A stretch of 64,000 nucleotides of DNA from Linum tenue (GCA_946122785.1 CAMGYJ010000011.1:20337007-20401006); one strand, 5' to 3'. Counted from the stretch's first letter, positions 32,927-45,405 are shown. Notes: generated from the letters alone by a model not told the origin. A program made the numbers and translations.

Positions 32927-33408
32927 TTTGGCCTGGCTTTTAGAAGTGTTTTTCGGCTTCAAAAGCTGAAACAGGGTAAAGCACCTCTAAAAGCTCAGCT
33001 TTTGAAAAGCCAAAAAGCACCTTTGTATAACAAAAAAGCAGAAGCTCCGATTTGGAGCTTATGCAAAAAGCCGTTTTCAAAATGCAATATTATCCTTACC
33101 ATATTTTAATTTTATTTCAGAAAATATAATTTTATTTCATTTATAACATTTTAAAAATAAAATAATTATAAAATCATATTATTTAATATAAAAAAATCTA
33201 ATAATATCCATTTTAACTACTTTTTATTGTTTATAGTTTTATTCATAGTTTATATTATAAGTGCTTTGTAGTCATTTTATACAATCTCTCATATTAAAAA
33301 ACACTTCTAATAGTTTTTCCGCCAAACACTCAACTGCTTTTTTTGAAAAGTACTTCTCTAAATGTTCAAGCAAGAAGTTGCTTCTGCAAAAGCTACAGTA
33401 GGGCCAAA
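32927..33408. mobile_element. MITE with TTTGGCC ends
   Basis: Left end TTTGGCCTGGCTTTTAGAAG; the complement of the right end is TTTGGCCCTACTGTAGCTTT. The ends also share AGAAG- and AAAAGC-type subterminal words. About 480 bases, AT-rich centre, no coding capacity. The TSD is not clear, so the superfamily is uncertain. Confidence 0.6.
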
Positions 33409-36400
33409 CTAGCCCTCTGTTTCCCGAATTCAGATCTCCGCCCCCCATTTCCAACTCCCCGCATCTCCCGCCTCCTCCCTCAGATCTACACTCCTCTGCC
33501 CCGAGTCCGACTCCATCAGACGAGAAAAGTCTTTCCTGCACGGATGAGTACGTCGACCGAGAACCCATTATAAAGTGCATCATCCAAATGTCTCCAACTC
33601 CTTCTCCTCTCCTTCTCCAACTCCTCTCGTGTCCGATTAATCTGGTCCAAATAAATCCCCAATTGCTTCGTGTCCTCAGTTGAAAAGAGACCCTATTAAG
33701 ATCTAGTCCAAATAAATCCCCATTGTTGCTTCGGTGTCCCCAGCTGAAAGGGAAGATCTCTGGTACCTCGCACATTGCTCTGCCTCAGCGGCGGCAGACG
33801 ACAATATATAAGTTTTTTCCCCCTAATTTAAAAGTTTGTTTTGGATTTAAGTGTTTAAATTACAAATAAATGAACTAAGGGCAATAAAATAAAATTGACT
33901 TAGTTAGGGCGACAAATAAAAAAAATTAAAGCAGACAAATAGTAATCCCGTTATTTAACTGTCCTGTCATTAGTTTTCAACTTGAGATAGTAAGTTCAAA
34001 TTCCAAAGTAGAAACCCCCTCCTCGCAAACACCAATTTGGCAGGCTCACAGACAGAATGGTGCCCACAAGGTTTTCAACTTCTAACTCTTTGTGATCAAC
34101 ACAATTTGTATGATGTCGTTGGTCATTTACGTGATGTGAACTTGGGTATTGTATTTTATGGTTGTTCTGTGACTATAAAGCGAGAAGAAAAAAATCTCAT
34201 GCAAGACTATCAACAAAGGGAGAGAGAATTCGGTTGGGGATGATTGGAGGAGTGAAGAAAATGCATTCATACAATACAAGTGTCGGTTCTCAAAACAGTG
34301 TTTTAAGATATTGGAGTGAACTAATTATGATAATTAAAACAATAAGTATATGTTGTTAAATATTTTCAGTATAGCTACCAAAACAATGTCTATGGCTTCG
34401 TTAATACATTGGCCAAACCAGAGTGTCAATATGATTATAATGTATTGCTTTGGGCAATAGGATTAGATAGGGTGCTAATCTGTCCGGTTTTGGTTAACCA
34501 CTTATTGATAAGGTGGTTAGCGTTAATCAATAAGCAAAAAATTAATACTGATAACCGAACCGATAAACCTTATCGATTAACTGTCTCTTATCAGTTCGGT
34601 TAGAGATTATTTTGGCGGTTAACCAAGAACCCCTAAGGTACTGCTCTTCCTGTGAAACATATCCTAGTGTCGGTATATGGAGTATGCTATACTAATTGGA
34701 ATAGAATGAATCCGTCTCGAAAACCATATATATAGAGGGATTATGGTTGATTTTTGGTTGCTCGGTGGTGATTAGTGGTTTATCTATGAGCAGTCTCATG
34801 GGCAATCTGTGACTAAGTAAATAGCAACATGCATTTGGATTAGTCTAATGGAATCGAACAAGTTCGGTTACCATGTATGTCATCAAACCAAAATTTTATT
34901 GCTTTAATGCTTTTACTATAGATGGTTAGTGTCTTTGAGAATTTTGAGTTGCTTAGTTGGTTTGGGGTTGGACTAATATAGAATATCCAGTACTCAATCT
35001 TTACACAGTGAATTAGTTATTGCTCTCTTCCTTTCTATAATGTTTTGGGCTTCTGGGCGGCAGCAGCAACAGAAGGTGGTTTCCCGAGATCGAGCTTCTC
35101 TTCTTATTATTACTTACTAGCACAGGTCCCGACCCGTTGGCCGGAAAATTTTTGTCGAGTAATATGATATATATAATAATGGATATAACAAATGATTTGA
35201 AATGCATGAAATGATTATTTTCTATATGCACATAACATTTTTGAAAGTGATCCAACTATGCATAATATGTTTAGCCTCCATGAAAAGAGAAAAAAATATA
35301 ATATAAGCATTACATATAATTATTGAATGAAAAAAAAATATAACTAATTGTCATTCATTACTTAATTAAAACATATAGTTGAATATCAGAGTTGCTTCTC
35401 ATAATACATAAATAATCAACATTTAGGATGAAATAAAATGTCTCATAGAGTTCAGTATGTCCTTTAAGTTTTTCCCAATAGAGAGCATTCTTTTTTACCA
35501 CACTGTTGGTAATGAATCCGAAGTTGCTTGATTTGAAATATATAGGACATGATGCTTAGTTAGTTAGACAATGTGTTGTGTACAGACTTCCCAAATTATT
35601 CTCAGATCACATACATGTCTAACAACAATTTAGTAATTTTCATGCAACAAATATTTTTTCCGTGAAATAATTCAATAAATAAAAACGTATGAAAATAATA
35701 TTACATGAAATATATGGTACTCATTAAGTTGATGAATGAGCGAGGGTATGAGTAGCATACATTTATTTTAGAAAGATAGAAGTTGTAAAGTGTCTTTTGG
35801 GTTGCACGGGATCGCATATCGCTAACTCACTTATGCTTTTTTGCAATAGATAATTCAAAATATGTTTTAAAACTTTTGTTTCCACCAGTGTAAAAGAATT
35901 ATTTGAACAAAATGATTGTAAAATCATATCGAAAAGTTGCTAGTAAAGAATTTTATACGGAAGTCATTATTTAACTGTGGTTCAACCGTTTTATATTGCT
36001 AAATATCATCTATCGGTTTAGCCTGTGATGTGAAGTTTATGATCTAACTGCCGCTACGTACGATCATTCAATACAAACTTTAAATAAAAAAACCACTAAA
36101 ATATTAACATTATCAAATACCCCTTAAATCTCAGAAATTAAAGTTAAGGAAAAAATCTTCCAAATGATAATGTTGATTTAGGATTTTAAATTGAAATGGA
36201 AAAAATATGTCAAATATAATGTCATCTCCTAAAATAAATCAAAACTCAACAAAATAGGGTCAAGAATATCCACTATCAAAGCAGAAGGACAATTATTTCA
36301 CACCACCTCATTTTTCTCTTTTTTTAAATGTGTCATCTCACTATCTCTATGCCTTCCTCTTTGTTTTTCCATTTGTTCTTCCATCTCTCTCTCAGCTTTG

Positions 36401-37971
36401 TATCTCACCACTTTCCCCCTTTTTCTTCCTCTTTCTTCCCACCGCCTGGAATCGAGAGAAACCTAGAAACATCTCAATTACTTCTCTAATTCTGCATTCA
36501 AAATGCTTCTTCTCCATTCACAGTCGATAGTGTGAATCAGAGCACCTGAAACATCGCGAACAGATGGTCGCTTATTCATCGACGGAGCAAAGTAGCATGA
36601 TAGCCTGTGAATAAACTAATTATTTAAAGTGATAAAAACCACAACTCGTTAAACCAATAGAGTAAGTGTTCATCGCTTAAAGCCTTAAACCATTGTATTT
36701 ATCTAAAAAATCAAAATGCATAATCAGATTCATCTTCACTTTACATGTATTTGTCGTACAAATGCATTACACATAGAAAATGGTTTTGAAACGACGCAAT
36801 ATCAAACTAAACCTTGTCTTCTGATTATTAGGTCCATGTTAGATTAGCAAAACGTCTAAGGCTATTGGTTAACCGGGCTGAAAATTAATTCTAATTTAAG
36901 AATTATATATCGCTTCCAAAATGTTCAATACTCCAATTAAATATGCAATATTCAATATTCAAACAAATGATATATGAGTTTCAACTCTTCCTCAATTTTT
37001 TTTTTTAAAATCTCCCCCCTCACACACATTTGCAAAGAAACTGTCTTCATGGTATGCTCTAAATGTATCGTGCTAACTCGACCATGTGCCTAGGTATAGT
37101 TATGCATTATAATAATTAAGTTTCTACCTAATCACAACACCAAGATATAACCGTCATAAATGCACCTAGTATTCGATTTTGACTACCTAATGAAATATTA
37201 CATTTGAATAAACTACAACTGATGTCACAAATAATAATTATACTTCTAAATCATGCATAAAATATTTCAAACATCACAAAGATTAAGATTAAATAAATTA
37301 TTATAAAGAGTAAAAATTGTATAATGAGGTTAATTATTAAATCATTTATATGTTAATGCCCTATAAATTGATCAACACATTTGATCTAAAACTGACGAAA
37401 TGAACATCAAATTAAACTCAATATCGTCTCATTATTGTCGGGTCCATTCATGCCCGATTAGCAAGAGTTTAACGTTTAGCAGTTAACCATACTAAAATTT
37501 TGGAGAACCAGTCACCTATAATTTGTACAAAATATTATTGTTTCGTATTAGTTCTAAAAATTTATATTAATTTAAAGAATTCTACATCACTTTTGCATAT
37601 TCAATATTGCAGTTCAATATGCAATATAAGCAATGAAATTTGTGTTTGCAATTTTATTATTACCCATCATTTTATAGGTTATAAAATTATACGCGTATTA
37701 AACTTTGCTTTTCAGAAGATTTAATAGGCTAGTTAACTGTGAAAAATCCTCTGCTTTTCAAATCTTCGCTTAGTGCATGTTTACAATTTAAGAAGATAAA
37801 ATATTGATACTTTTTCATATGAAGTAGATAATAATTGTGATGACAAAGATACTCTTCCTACTTTCACTCTCGCTTCACGACCTTTGAAATAGAAATTCTT
37901 AAAACATTGAATATATCTTATAGAAAGAGCTTCGTCAACCAAGTAGGAAAGACATTTTACCTGAAATTATT
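33409..37971. other. Long AT-rich intergenic region
   Basis: No intact gene was recognised. A roughly 60-bp near-duplicate (GTCCAAATAAATCCCCA words) lies near 33645-33750. A 68-residue frame at 34037-34243 could be a gene scrap but was not identified. GGTTAACC-rich sequence at about 34470-34640 may be a small hAT remnant. A CCCGTTGGCCGG word at about 35128-35160 recurs elsewhere in the window. A SINE-like tail is near 37800-37890, and a possible kinase scrap is at 36479-36606. Confidence 0.4.
36479..36606 (-). pseudogene. Possible receptor-kinase C-lobe fragment
   Basis: One minus-strand frame reads LSCYFAPSMNKRPSVRDVS followed by GAL. This resembles the subdomain XI pattern of plant receptor-like kinases (Cys, then RPS, then a Val/Leu-rich helix). 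Only about 40 residues fit and no other kinase motif was found around it, so this is a tentative reading. Confidence 0.25.
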
Positions 37972-38415
37972 ACATCTTATAGAAAGTGATTAATTGTGAA
38001 ATCGAAACTCAAGTAACATTGATTCAAACATTAAATAATAAGTTATATGTGTAGTTTAGTATAAACAAAATACATATGTGTAGTCAAAACATTGATCTTT
38101 GTGAGAAATATAGTAATTTTTTGTCACAAATCTACACATAATATAAAGGTAAATTGGGCACTATGACGAAAAAGAGCTTCCTAGAATCACTCTCAGGCAA
38201 CGAAATTTGAAATGAGACTCTCGTTTTCCAATTTTATTATTATATTATGTGTAGATTTGTCACAAAAGAAATGATTATACTAGTCACAAAGGTCCATGTT
38301 TTGGTTACACTTCAGTATTTTGTCTAAACTAAACAACACATACAATTTAATATTAATGTTTGAATCAACACTACTTGAGGTCCGATTTCAAAACTAATCT
38401 CTTTCTATAAAATAT
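37972..38415. repeat. Foldback repeat with arms of about 170 bases
   Basis: 37972-38150 pairs with the complement of 38235-38415. Shared words include TTGATTCAAACATTAA, TTTGTGA and the exact TCTACACATAATATAA. The spacer carries a GAATCACTCTCAGGC word that also occurs at 38620 in a SINE-like sequence. No TSD was found. Confidence 0.75.
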
Positions 38416-38504
38416 AAATGACTTAAGATAAAATATAAATACAGAAGCATCATCACCAAATATATTCCTAGAGTTTAATCAAAGAAATAACAATAAATAA
38501 AATA

Positions 38505-38660
38505 TAGCATAGTTGGTTATAATGCTCTTTGTTCATTTAATTGACTCATGTTCGAACTCTAATGATAACATTTTTAATATATAAACATGAACTGGGTGCA
38601 ATGACAAAAATGACATTCCTAGAATCACTCTCAGGCCACAAAATTTGAAATGGAAGAATT
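38505..38660 (+). mobile_element. Possible tRNA-derived SINE
   Basis: TAGCATAGTTGGTTATAATG fits a pol III A box and CATGTTCGAACTC fits a B box about 38 bases later. The body (ATTCCTAGAATCACTCTCAGG, AAATTTGAAATGG) resembles sequences at about 38160-38210, 37830-37880 and 44780-44845. No intact A-tail or TSD was identified. Confidence 0.4.
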
Positions 38661-39197
38661 CCAGCCTATGTTTTGCCTTTATAATCTTGTAGATGGGCTT
38701 GTCTTCTAGCTGCAGCAATTGTTACAAATCGAACAGGAAAAATTAGGTTACCGATATGGCTGAGTCGCGAACTAGGTCGCTCTCTTTAAGACGTTCACGA
38801 CACTGCCTTGTTATGCGCACAATAGACTATCATCCGGTCACCTCCTTCGGCTGTATTGTGTCACAACTCTCAATAATGACCGGTGTTAAAAAAATATGGG
38901 CATCTCTTGGATACAAAGGTAAACAGAAAGGAGGGAATGTTGTGTACTAATAATCCACTGATATGGCAACAAAAATTAAATAGTTCTGGAAATAACTCAA
39001 GGGTTGGTTGTATGAAATAATTGTATGAGTTAATTTGGTTCAATGCTCTCAAAATAAAGTACTTGGCTCAAATAGTCTGCTTTGGCAACACAAAACAGGA
39101 TATAACAATTGGACGGAGGCAAATTGGATTGCCTTGTTTGCATCAATTGAAATTGATAGAGGGCGCAAGTATTTTGAAATAATGTATATTTCTTCTC
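38661..39197. other. Intergenic stretch, nothing recognised
   Basis: A 64-residue frame at 38756-38950 begins MAESRTRSLSLRRSRH, but it has no recognisable family and no gene structure around it. Confidence 0.3.
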
Positions 39198-40397
39198 GTG
39201 TAAATTGCAAGGTTGGTCACTAGGATTACTAAAATCGTTCATGTTTAATCACTAAAAATAATTAATTCTATTAGTGGTCACTAAAATTAGTTAAATAATT
39301 TATATTTGGTCACTCTCCATCCAACTTCGTTAACTTTTGCTTATGTGTCAGTCAACTCTAAGAGTTGACCGTTAAATGTGTGACATGGCAATTAAAAAAT
39401 AATAAAATAAATAATTTTTAATATTTAAAAAATTTCACCTTAGCAAGGAGCGGGTCGATGCTCCGTCCGGGTCGGGTCGACGTCCACGTCCACTTTCCAA
39501 TGTACGATTTCTCGACAGTTAAGAGTCAAGACGCTAGCGAGCAGCCACTTAGGGCTGAAGGATTATAAGATGTCGTGACGCTAGCGAGCAGCCACTTAGG
39601 GCTGAAGGATTACAAGATGTCGTGGGATTATGTTCGTTTTGGGAAGTTGGGCTTGAATGATGGGTTTGAGTGGAATGAAACAAAGGTGTTCGAAGGAATG
39701 TTTATAAGGGGAAATAAGGATTCAGGGAGGAGCCGATTTCTTGATGTTGAAGTTGTGTGGGGAAGACGATGGAGATCAGTTTTTTTTTGGGTGGGGGGGG
39801 GGGGTGTTTAACGTTAGTTGCTATGCAGCAGCGGAGCAATTCACCAGCTTTTTATCCATTTCATCTGGACTTTGGATATTGCTTTGAAAATTGGAAGAAC
39901 AGCGGTCGCGGATCGGGTACTGGAAGTTGCATGAGGAGCAAATGGAGCATTCGGGGATTTTCGGGAGGGACAGAGAAGGGTCGGCGACAATGTTGAAGCC
40001 GATGAAAGACATCCAAAAAACGGTACGTGATGCCGAAGCTGAAAAGCACCCAGAAATCGAAATCGTTCGAGGTGACTCCGGTGAAAACGGATGCAGTATT
40101 GTCAACGACAGCAGAGACGTGTAATGAGCGGTGATTAATGAAGAAAGGTCAGGGGGAAGATAAAAAAATGAATAGTTAAAAATGAGGTGAATTTTTTTTT
40201 TAATTATTTATTTTATTATTTTCTAATTGTCATGTTAGTTGACCGCCACGTAAGTAAAAGTTAACGGAGTTGGACGAAGAGTAACCAAATTTTAAATATT
40301 TAACCAACTTTAGTGACAAAAAATGGAATTAAATATTTTTTATGATCAAACATAAACATTTTTAGTATTCCCAATGACCAACATTGTAATTAACCCA
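39198..40397. mobile_element. MULE-like element with about 200-base terminal inverted repeats
   Basis: Left end GTGTAAATTGCAAGGTTGGT; the complement of the right end is GGGTTAATTACAATGTTGGT. The arms stay alignable through TTCGTTAACTTTTGCTTA and AATAATAAAATAAATAATT to about 39430 and 40190. The interior of about 750 bases has higher GC content and short protein-like frames on both strands. This suggests captured host DNA, but no parent gene was recognised. A clean 9-bp TSD was not found. A partial relative is at 12766-13103. Confidence 0.75.
39530..39623 (+). repeat. 47-bp tandem duplication inside the MULE-like element
   Basis: GACGCTAGCGAGCAGCCACT starts at 39530 and again at 39577. The units differ by one base (GATTATAAG versus GATTACAAG). 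Confidence 0.92.
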
Positions 40398-41096
40398 TTT
40401 TTCTAAGACGACACAACTTTTGAGACAATTGAGTTAAATTAACTTAACTCATTTCAGTAATCCACCATTCAAACCACCCTTCAAATCGATCCTGCAAACA
40501 CCACTTCAAAGTTAACATAAAACTATTTTAAAATCTATTCACCAGTTAACCAAAATCAACAATCACCCATGCATCTAAAAAACCCCATATCATTTGTGAC
40601 CAAACAAATTTACTTCCATCTAATTTGCCACCATAAATCCAACCATATATGTTATACAAAATTGTCAGTATTTATACAATCCAAACCACAAGCAAAGCAT
40701 ACACACCAAAAATAATTTCCACCGTACTACTACAAACCAAAAGTGGCAAATTCAACAAATTAATGGTAGGAGCTATTGCACTTTTCTGTCTAATGACGAA
40801 AATAGTAATTCATAACTATTTATAAATTTATGAGAATCACAACCATTTATATATTTATTTTACTTCAAACCTCGCAAGCAACATTAGTTTGGATAACTTC
40901 AATTCTAACAATGTGCTATAATTATAAAAGGAAACAATGGAAGATGTATTTACATTTCAAAGCACTTCCAGCAATGAATGAATCAACCATCACCTTACAT
41001 GCAACTATTCCTGGTCCTGGGGCTACTGGAAAGTTCATTGCTGGTTAAGCAAGTAACAACTAGAGGAACTAACTAACCATATTCGGCTCCAGCCAA

Positions 41097-42428
41097 TCAA
41101 TGCTTGACAGATTCCTCATCTTCATCTTCAATATCCCAGCTCAGATCCTCCTCCTCATCGGCAGAACCCAACCGCTTCCTCAAATCAACTCGACTTGTGG
41201 CTGCTGCATTCCCGGCCCCTGCAGCCTTCTCATCATTGCTTCCAATATCTTCAATCTCATCCCAACCCAAATCCTCAACCTCCGGTACAAAAGACTGCTG
41301 GCTCGACACAACTGAAACATCACTGTCCTTGCAGGACTCTCCACCACCGCCATTACTGCCATCCGCCTTCTCCACCTTCGTATCGCTGTATTGATCGTCC
41401 CCGAATCCACCCCCAAACTTAGTCCCTTCACTAACATCTTCATTCCCACCTTTCTGAAAGTTCTCTGTTTGCTCTACATCAGTACCACCTCCATCATTCA
41501 GCTGAGACTGAGAGCCCTTTCTTTGATCATCAATATCAGCAGCAGTATCATTATTTTCTACATCATCGTCGAAATCCCAACTTAAATCCTCTTCTTCCAC
41601 AGATATCACCCGCTTAACAATCTTAGCTCTAGCCTCCTCTGCTTCCTTCAGCTTTTGCGCTCTGTAGAAATACCTGCTCCAGAACGTCTCAATGTTCACC
41701 TTACTAGGCATAACCTCATCATAAATCTCCCTAACAACTTCATTCTCAGTCAGAAGTTTCTCAATCTCGTCCCTTTTCTCCTCCACAACGGAGCTCCGCA
41801 ACCCTAATCTCCAACCATCATACCCCTCCTTATCCTCCGGTTCTCCACAGTAGGTATTCAAGTTGCTCTGCAGAGCAAGCAATTGTGCATCGTATCTACT
41901 ATAGGGTTTGAGCGGCAGAGACGATCCCCGCCCCCCGCCGCCGTTATTAGAGGAATCGGAATCATGATCGTTATAATCAGGGGAAGAAGCGTTAGAGAGA
42001 TCTCTACCGTGGGAGATGATCTGGGCCGTGGATTTCCACACGGTTGCGCCGATGTCGTCGATCGCCTGGCCGACGGTCTCGAGCGATTCCTGAGCGGCGG
42101 ATGCGCTGGCTTCCAGGGAAGCCGGGAGGTCCTTGACGGCGCGAGAGGCGACGTCTCGGATCGCGGCGGTCTCTTTCTTCAAGCCCGATCCGAGCTCCTC
42201 CAGGTCGCGCCGGTAGGTCTCGATGACGGACTCGGATTTGGTGGCTAGCTTTCGGATCATGAGGCCGAAGGTCCATGGATCGAGATTGGCGGTGGTGGTG
42301 GTTGGGGGCGGCGGAATGGATTCCGGATCCGAGTTGGAATCCGAAGCTGCAGTTTCAGGCTCGGAAGCCGACGTTGGAGAGGCCGGCGGCGTTAGGTCGT
42401 CGGAGAAGACGGTTCGGAAGAAATTCAT
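41097..42428 (-). CDS. BSD-domain protein
   Basis: An intact single-exon protein of 443 residues. After an acidic Ser/Pro-rich start, residues 80-135 look helical and amphipathic. The BSD domain lies at about 200-260, with Trp206 and the hallmark FW in TFWSRYFYRAQ at 248-258. The C-terminal half is acidic and disordered, with three copies of a short motif: EEDLSWDFDDD at about 279-289, EDLGWDEIED at 385-394 and EEDLSWDIEDED at 426-437. BSD domains occur in TFIIH p62 subunits, synapse-associated proteins and plant proteins of unclear role. No TATA box was identified upstream. Confidence 0.9.
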   Translation of the reverse strand: MNFFRTVFSDDLTPPASPTSASEPETAASDSNSDPESIPPPPTTTTANLDPWTFGLMIRKLATKSESVIETYRRDLEELGSGLKKETAAIRDVASRAVKDLPASLEASASAAQESLETVGQAIDDIGATVWKSTAQIISHGRDLSNASSPDYNDHDSDSSNNGGGGRGSSLPLKPYSRYDAQLLALQSNLNTYCGEPEDKEGYDGWRLGLRSSVVEEKRDEIEKLLTENEVVREIYDEVMPSKVNIETFWSRYFYRAQKLKEAEEARAKIVKRVISVEEEDLSWDFDDDVENNDTAADIDDQRKGSQSQLNDGGGTDVEQTENFQKGGNEDVSEGTKFGGGFGDDQYSDTKVEKADGSNGGGGESCKDSDVSVVSSQQSFVPEVEDLGWDEIEDIGSNDEKAAGAGNAAATSRVDLRKRLGSADEEEDLSWDIEDEDEESVKH

Positions 42429-42605
42429 CGCGTGAATTTGGGACGAGGGGGAAAGGGAAAGAGAAGCAAAGGATGAGAGAGAAGGAATGAGAAGATAAAC
42501 GGATTAACGTAGGGATTTAGGATTATTTGGCGGCGGTGAAGTAACGTAAAAAGCTAATTATCCAAAATGGCTATATTAGTTTTGATATTTACAAAATGGT
42601 CAGCT

Positions 42606-43290
42606 AGCTTTTATCTTTCACAAACACAGGGGTAAATGGAGGGGGTGCAAGTTTTTGGGGGTAAATGGGAATCCCAAAAAATTTGTACCTGTTTGGATAA
42701 TAATCAACAGTAGGTGGGGGTGCATCAAAGGGGTAAAGACACTGTTTTACTTAACCCCCAATTTGGGGCGGAAGGAAGGGAAGCAAAAAATGATTTGCTT
42801 TTACAATTTTTTTCTCCTCTCCACTTTTATTTTCTACGGTTCTTCTTTTCTATTTTACTTTGTTCACTTCTATCTCTCTCCCGCCATTCATTGCGAAAGA
42901 CCAACCCATCCCACCCAAACAAATTCTAAATATATATTATTTATATATTTAATTTTACAATAATTATTTTTTATATATTTATAACTGTTAAACATAACAT
43001 TCGGTTAGAGACGAAGTAAAATATCCGTACGTATTTTATACACAACTTTCGCGTACCGTATTTTACTACCTATGTATAATACAACATTAATATTATATTT
43101 ACTCTTTAATATTATTATATTTACTCTTTATATATAAAACTCTTTCTTACATCATTTTGCACCCCCCTACTTTTTCATCCAAACAACAAATTTACCCCTC
43201 CACTTGCACCCCCAGCGATTTGTACCCCCAGCAATTTGCACCTCAACTTGCACCCTCCTGCAATTTGCACCCCCTTTGTTGCCAAACAGA
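42606..43290. repeat. Imperfect inverted-repeat element with G/C-rich ends
   Basis: The left side carries GGGGGTGCAAGTTTTTGGGGG and GTTTGGATAATAA. The complement of the right side carries GGGGTGCAAATTGC several times and GTTTGGATGAAAA. It is probably a non-autonomous DNA transposon. Boundaries and TSD are unresolved. It sits just upstream of the BSD gene. Confidence 0.55.
43005..43073 (-). repeat. Dispersed repeat end, inverted relative of 32244-32310
   Basis: The complement reads TAGTAAAATACGGTACGCG..AAAGTTGTGTA..AATACGTACG, matching 32244-32310 with few differences. Confidence 0.6.
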
Positions 43291-45019
43291 GCGAAAATGA
43301 AAGGACAACTTTAGAAGTTGGCACAAAATGGTTACATCCAAAAAAAATTTCCAATAGGAATGATAAGTTTTTTTTGGTGCGAATGATAAGTTGCTTAGGT
43401 TGAATTTCATGTATTCTTTTCTTATTTTGACAAGATGAAGTTGCATTGGATGCTGCCATCCGATGATAAGCCGTCTTTATTGTTTGATTCATTTGACACT
43501 AGCTTATAACTCGGTTCATTGGCCGGAATATTCTTATTACATTATTTATATTTTATATTACGTTTAAGCTAATTAACCGGTTTAATTTTATTGACATTCC
43601 TTATCGAGATGATACATAAAAAAAGAATATAAAAGTATAACATTCGGAAAAATACCATCATCATTTAAGAATATAAAATGTATCATTAATTCCATTTTCA
43701 TAATGATATTTAAGCCCTCATTAAAATGCTATTGGTTAGTTGATTGTCACGAAAGAGGTGATAAAGCTAAGTGAATTCCACACGACCCGTAGATAGTTTG
43801 AAACTAAATCTTAAACCTCACAATCCTATATAAGGGTTTAATGCACTCTTTTTATGAATAATATGTCACTAATCAAAAAGAAATGGAGAGTTGTTGATTC
43901 AAGTCAACTATATACTAACAACTCAGCTAAGAGTGGACCATCAAAATTTGAGAGCAAACGACAAAATTAGGGTTATCTCCAACATACTAATAATACACTC
44001 ATTGTCTATCAGTTTCAGTAGGTTGAATAAAGAATCGACCTACTTGAATAAATCAATCAATGATTCCTTGTTTTAAGATAGAAATAGGTTGTGATAGATG
44101 TAAAAACCATAAATATAAAGATCCAATAGTCACCATTCTTCGTTTTACAACAAATTTTTTATCTCAAGAGACATATGTTTCAACCAAAAATTCAATTTCT
44201 AATCCTCCTTCTGCAACTCCATTATTTATTAAACTCTTTTATTTGCTCAACTTAAATCCCCAAAAATAAAACCGGCGTGCCAAGAGATACCAGATGATTG
44301 ATTTTCAAAGGCGACCTTGTACTGGGAAGTGAAAGGGGCGCAAATTATTGTACGATGGAGGGAATTTTCGAGGAAGTTAGAAAGAGATAAAAAAAAGATA
44401 AAAACCACAAAATTTAAATTGAAAAATACAAGGACACAACACGTAGTGACAAAATTAGTTTTTTTTTGCCATGTTAGCCACTTACCAATTTACCTTTAGC
44501 AAAAAGGAGAGAGAAAGAATTTTAAAATTGGGAAAGTACATGAAACTCTACTATGAAAATTGAAATATCAAACACCATAAACATACATATGATATACTTA
44601 TTGGGCTTGCTAATCATGATGGAAAGTCCTGCGATTTTCAAAGAGTTGAACTTTGTGTATATTTTGTATTAAAAAAGACACAACAAATTTGTTCAGTGTA
44701 AATGGTTGTGATTGTTGTCTTTGTTTGAAGAGATCCGGATTCAAATTCTGATGTTGATAATTTTTATGTGAGATAAATAATTAATTGTAAAGACAAAAAT
44801 TTCTTTCTTACTTTCACTCTCGTTGCAGGAAATTTGAAATGGAGAAAACTTTTGTACTATATATTATTGGGAAATGAGCAACCAAGTGTTCCGAAGAATG
44901 AGTGCATCTTATCCGACTAAGAATGATAATGGCAACATTCATCGAATGAGGAATCGATGGTAGCTCTTTTCGATGGAGCACCCATACTCGTCAACAGGTA
45001 TGGGAGCTTTTGAATAATG
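43291..45019. other. Intergenic stretch with a SINE-like sequence
   Basis: No gene was recognised. Around 44690-44845, a GGATTCAAATTCTG word (B-box-like) is followed by a body (TTACTTTCACTCTCG, AAATTTGAAATGGAG) shared with 37830-37880 and 38600-38660, so this may be another SINE copy. A TTGGCCGG-containing word near 43500 recurs at 35128 and 29595. Confidence 0.4.
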
Positions 45020-45027
45020 GGTATCAG

Positions 45028-45405
45028 TAGGACTGGCTATTTGGTCCGGACTTTTTAGTTTTATTCAAAACTGGATCAACAAACAATCCAATCACATCTT
45101 CGGGCTTAGATTTGAGGTAAAAACCGTTCGGGATCGAACCAAAAATCGAATAAAGATCGGATAAGAGAGCCCAACACCCAAAATTTAACCAACTTCTCAC
45201 CCTTTTAGACCTTAGGCCACTCAAATCCCCACAAGCTCAATCTAAAATCAAGACCAAATTGAGACCGGACCGGTTCAAGATCAAATCGGATTAAGACCGA
45301 ACTGTATCCAATCCAATCTTTGATCCTTATATTCTCGAAAATACCGGACCAAGACCGGATCAGTTCGGACCAATTTAACTGGACCAGACCGTATAGCCAC
45401 TTCTA
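45028..45405. mobile_element. hAT MITE
   Basis: Ends TAGGACTGGCTATTTGGTCC and, on the complement, TAGAAGTGGCTATACGGTCT. Flanks GGTATCAG (45020-45027) and GGTATCGG (45406-45413) form an 8-base TSD with one mismatch. The interior repeats GGACC and GGATC words. No coding capacity. Confidence 0.82.

Noticed and set aside
33272..33775. 167-codon minus-strand frame
   Set aside because: It spans the edge of a MITE into unrelated sequence and resembles no family.
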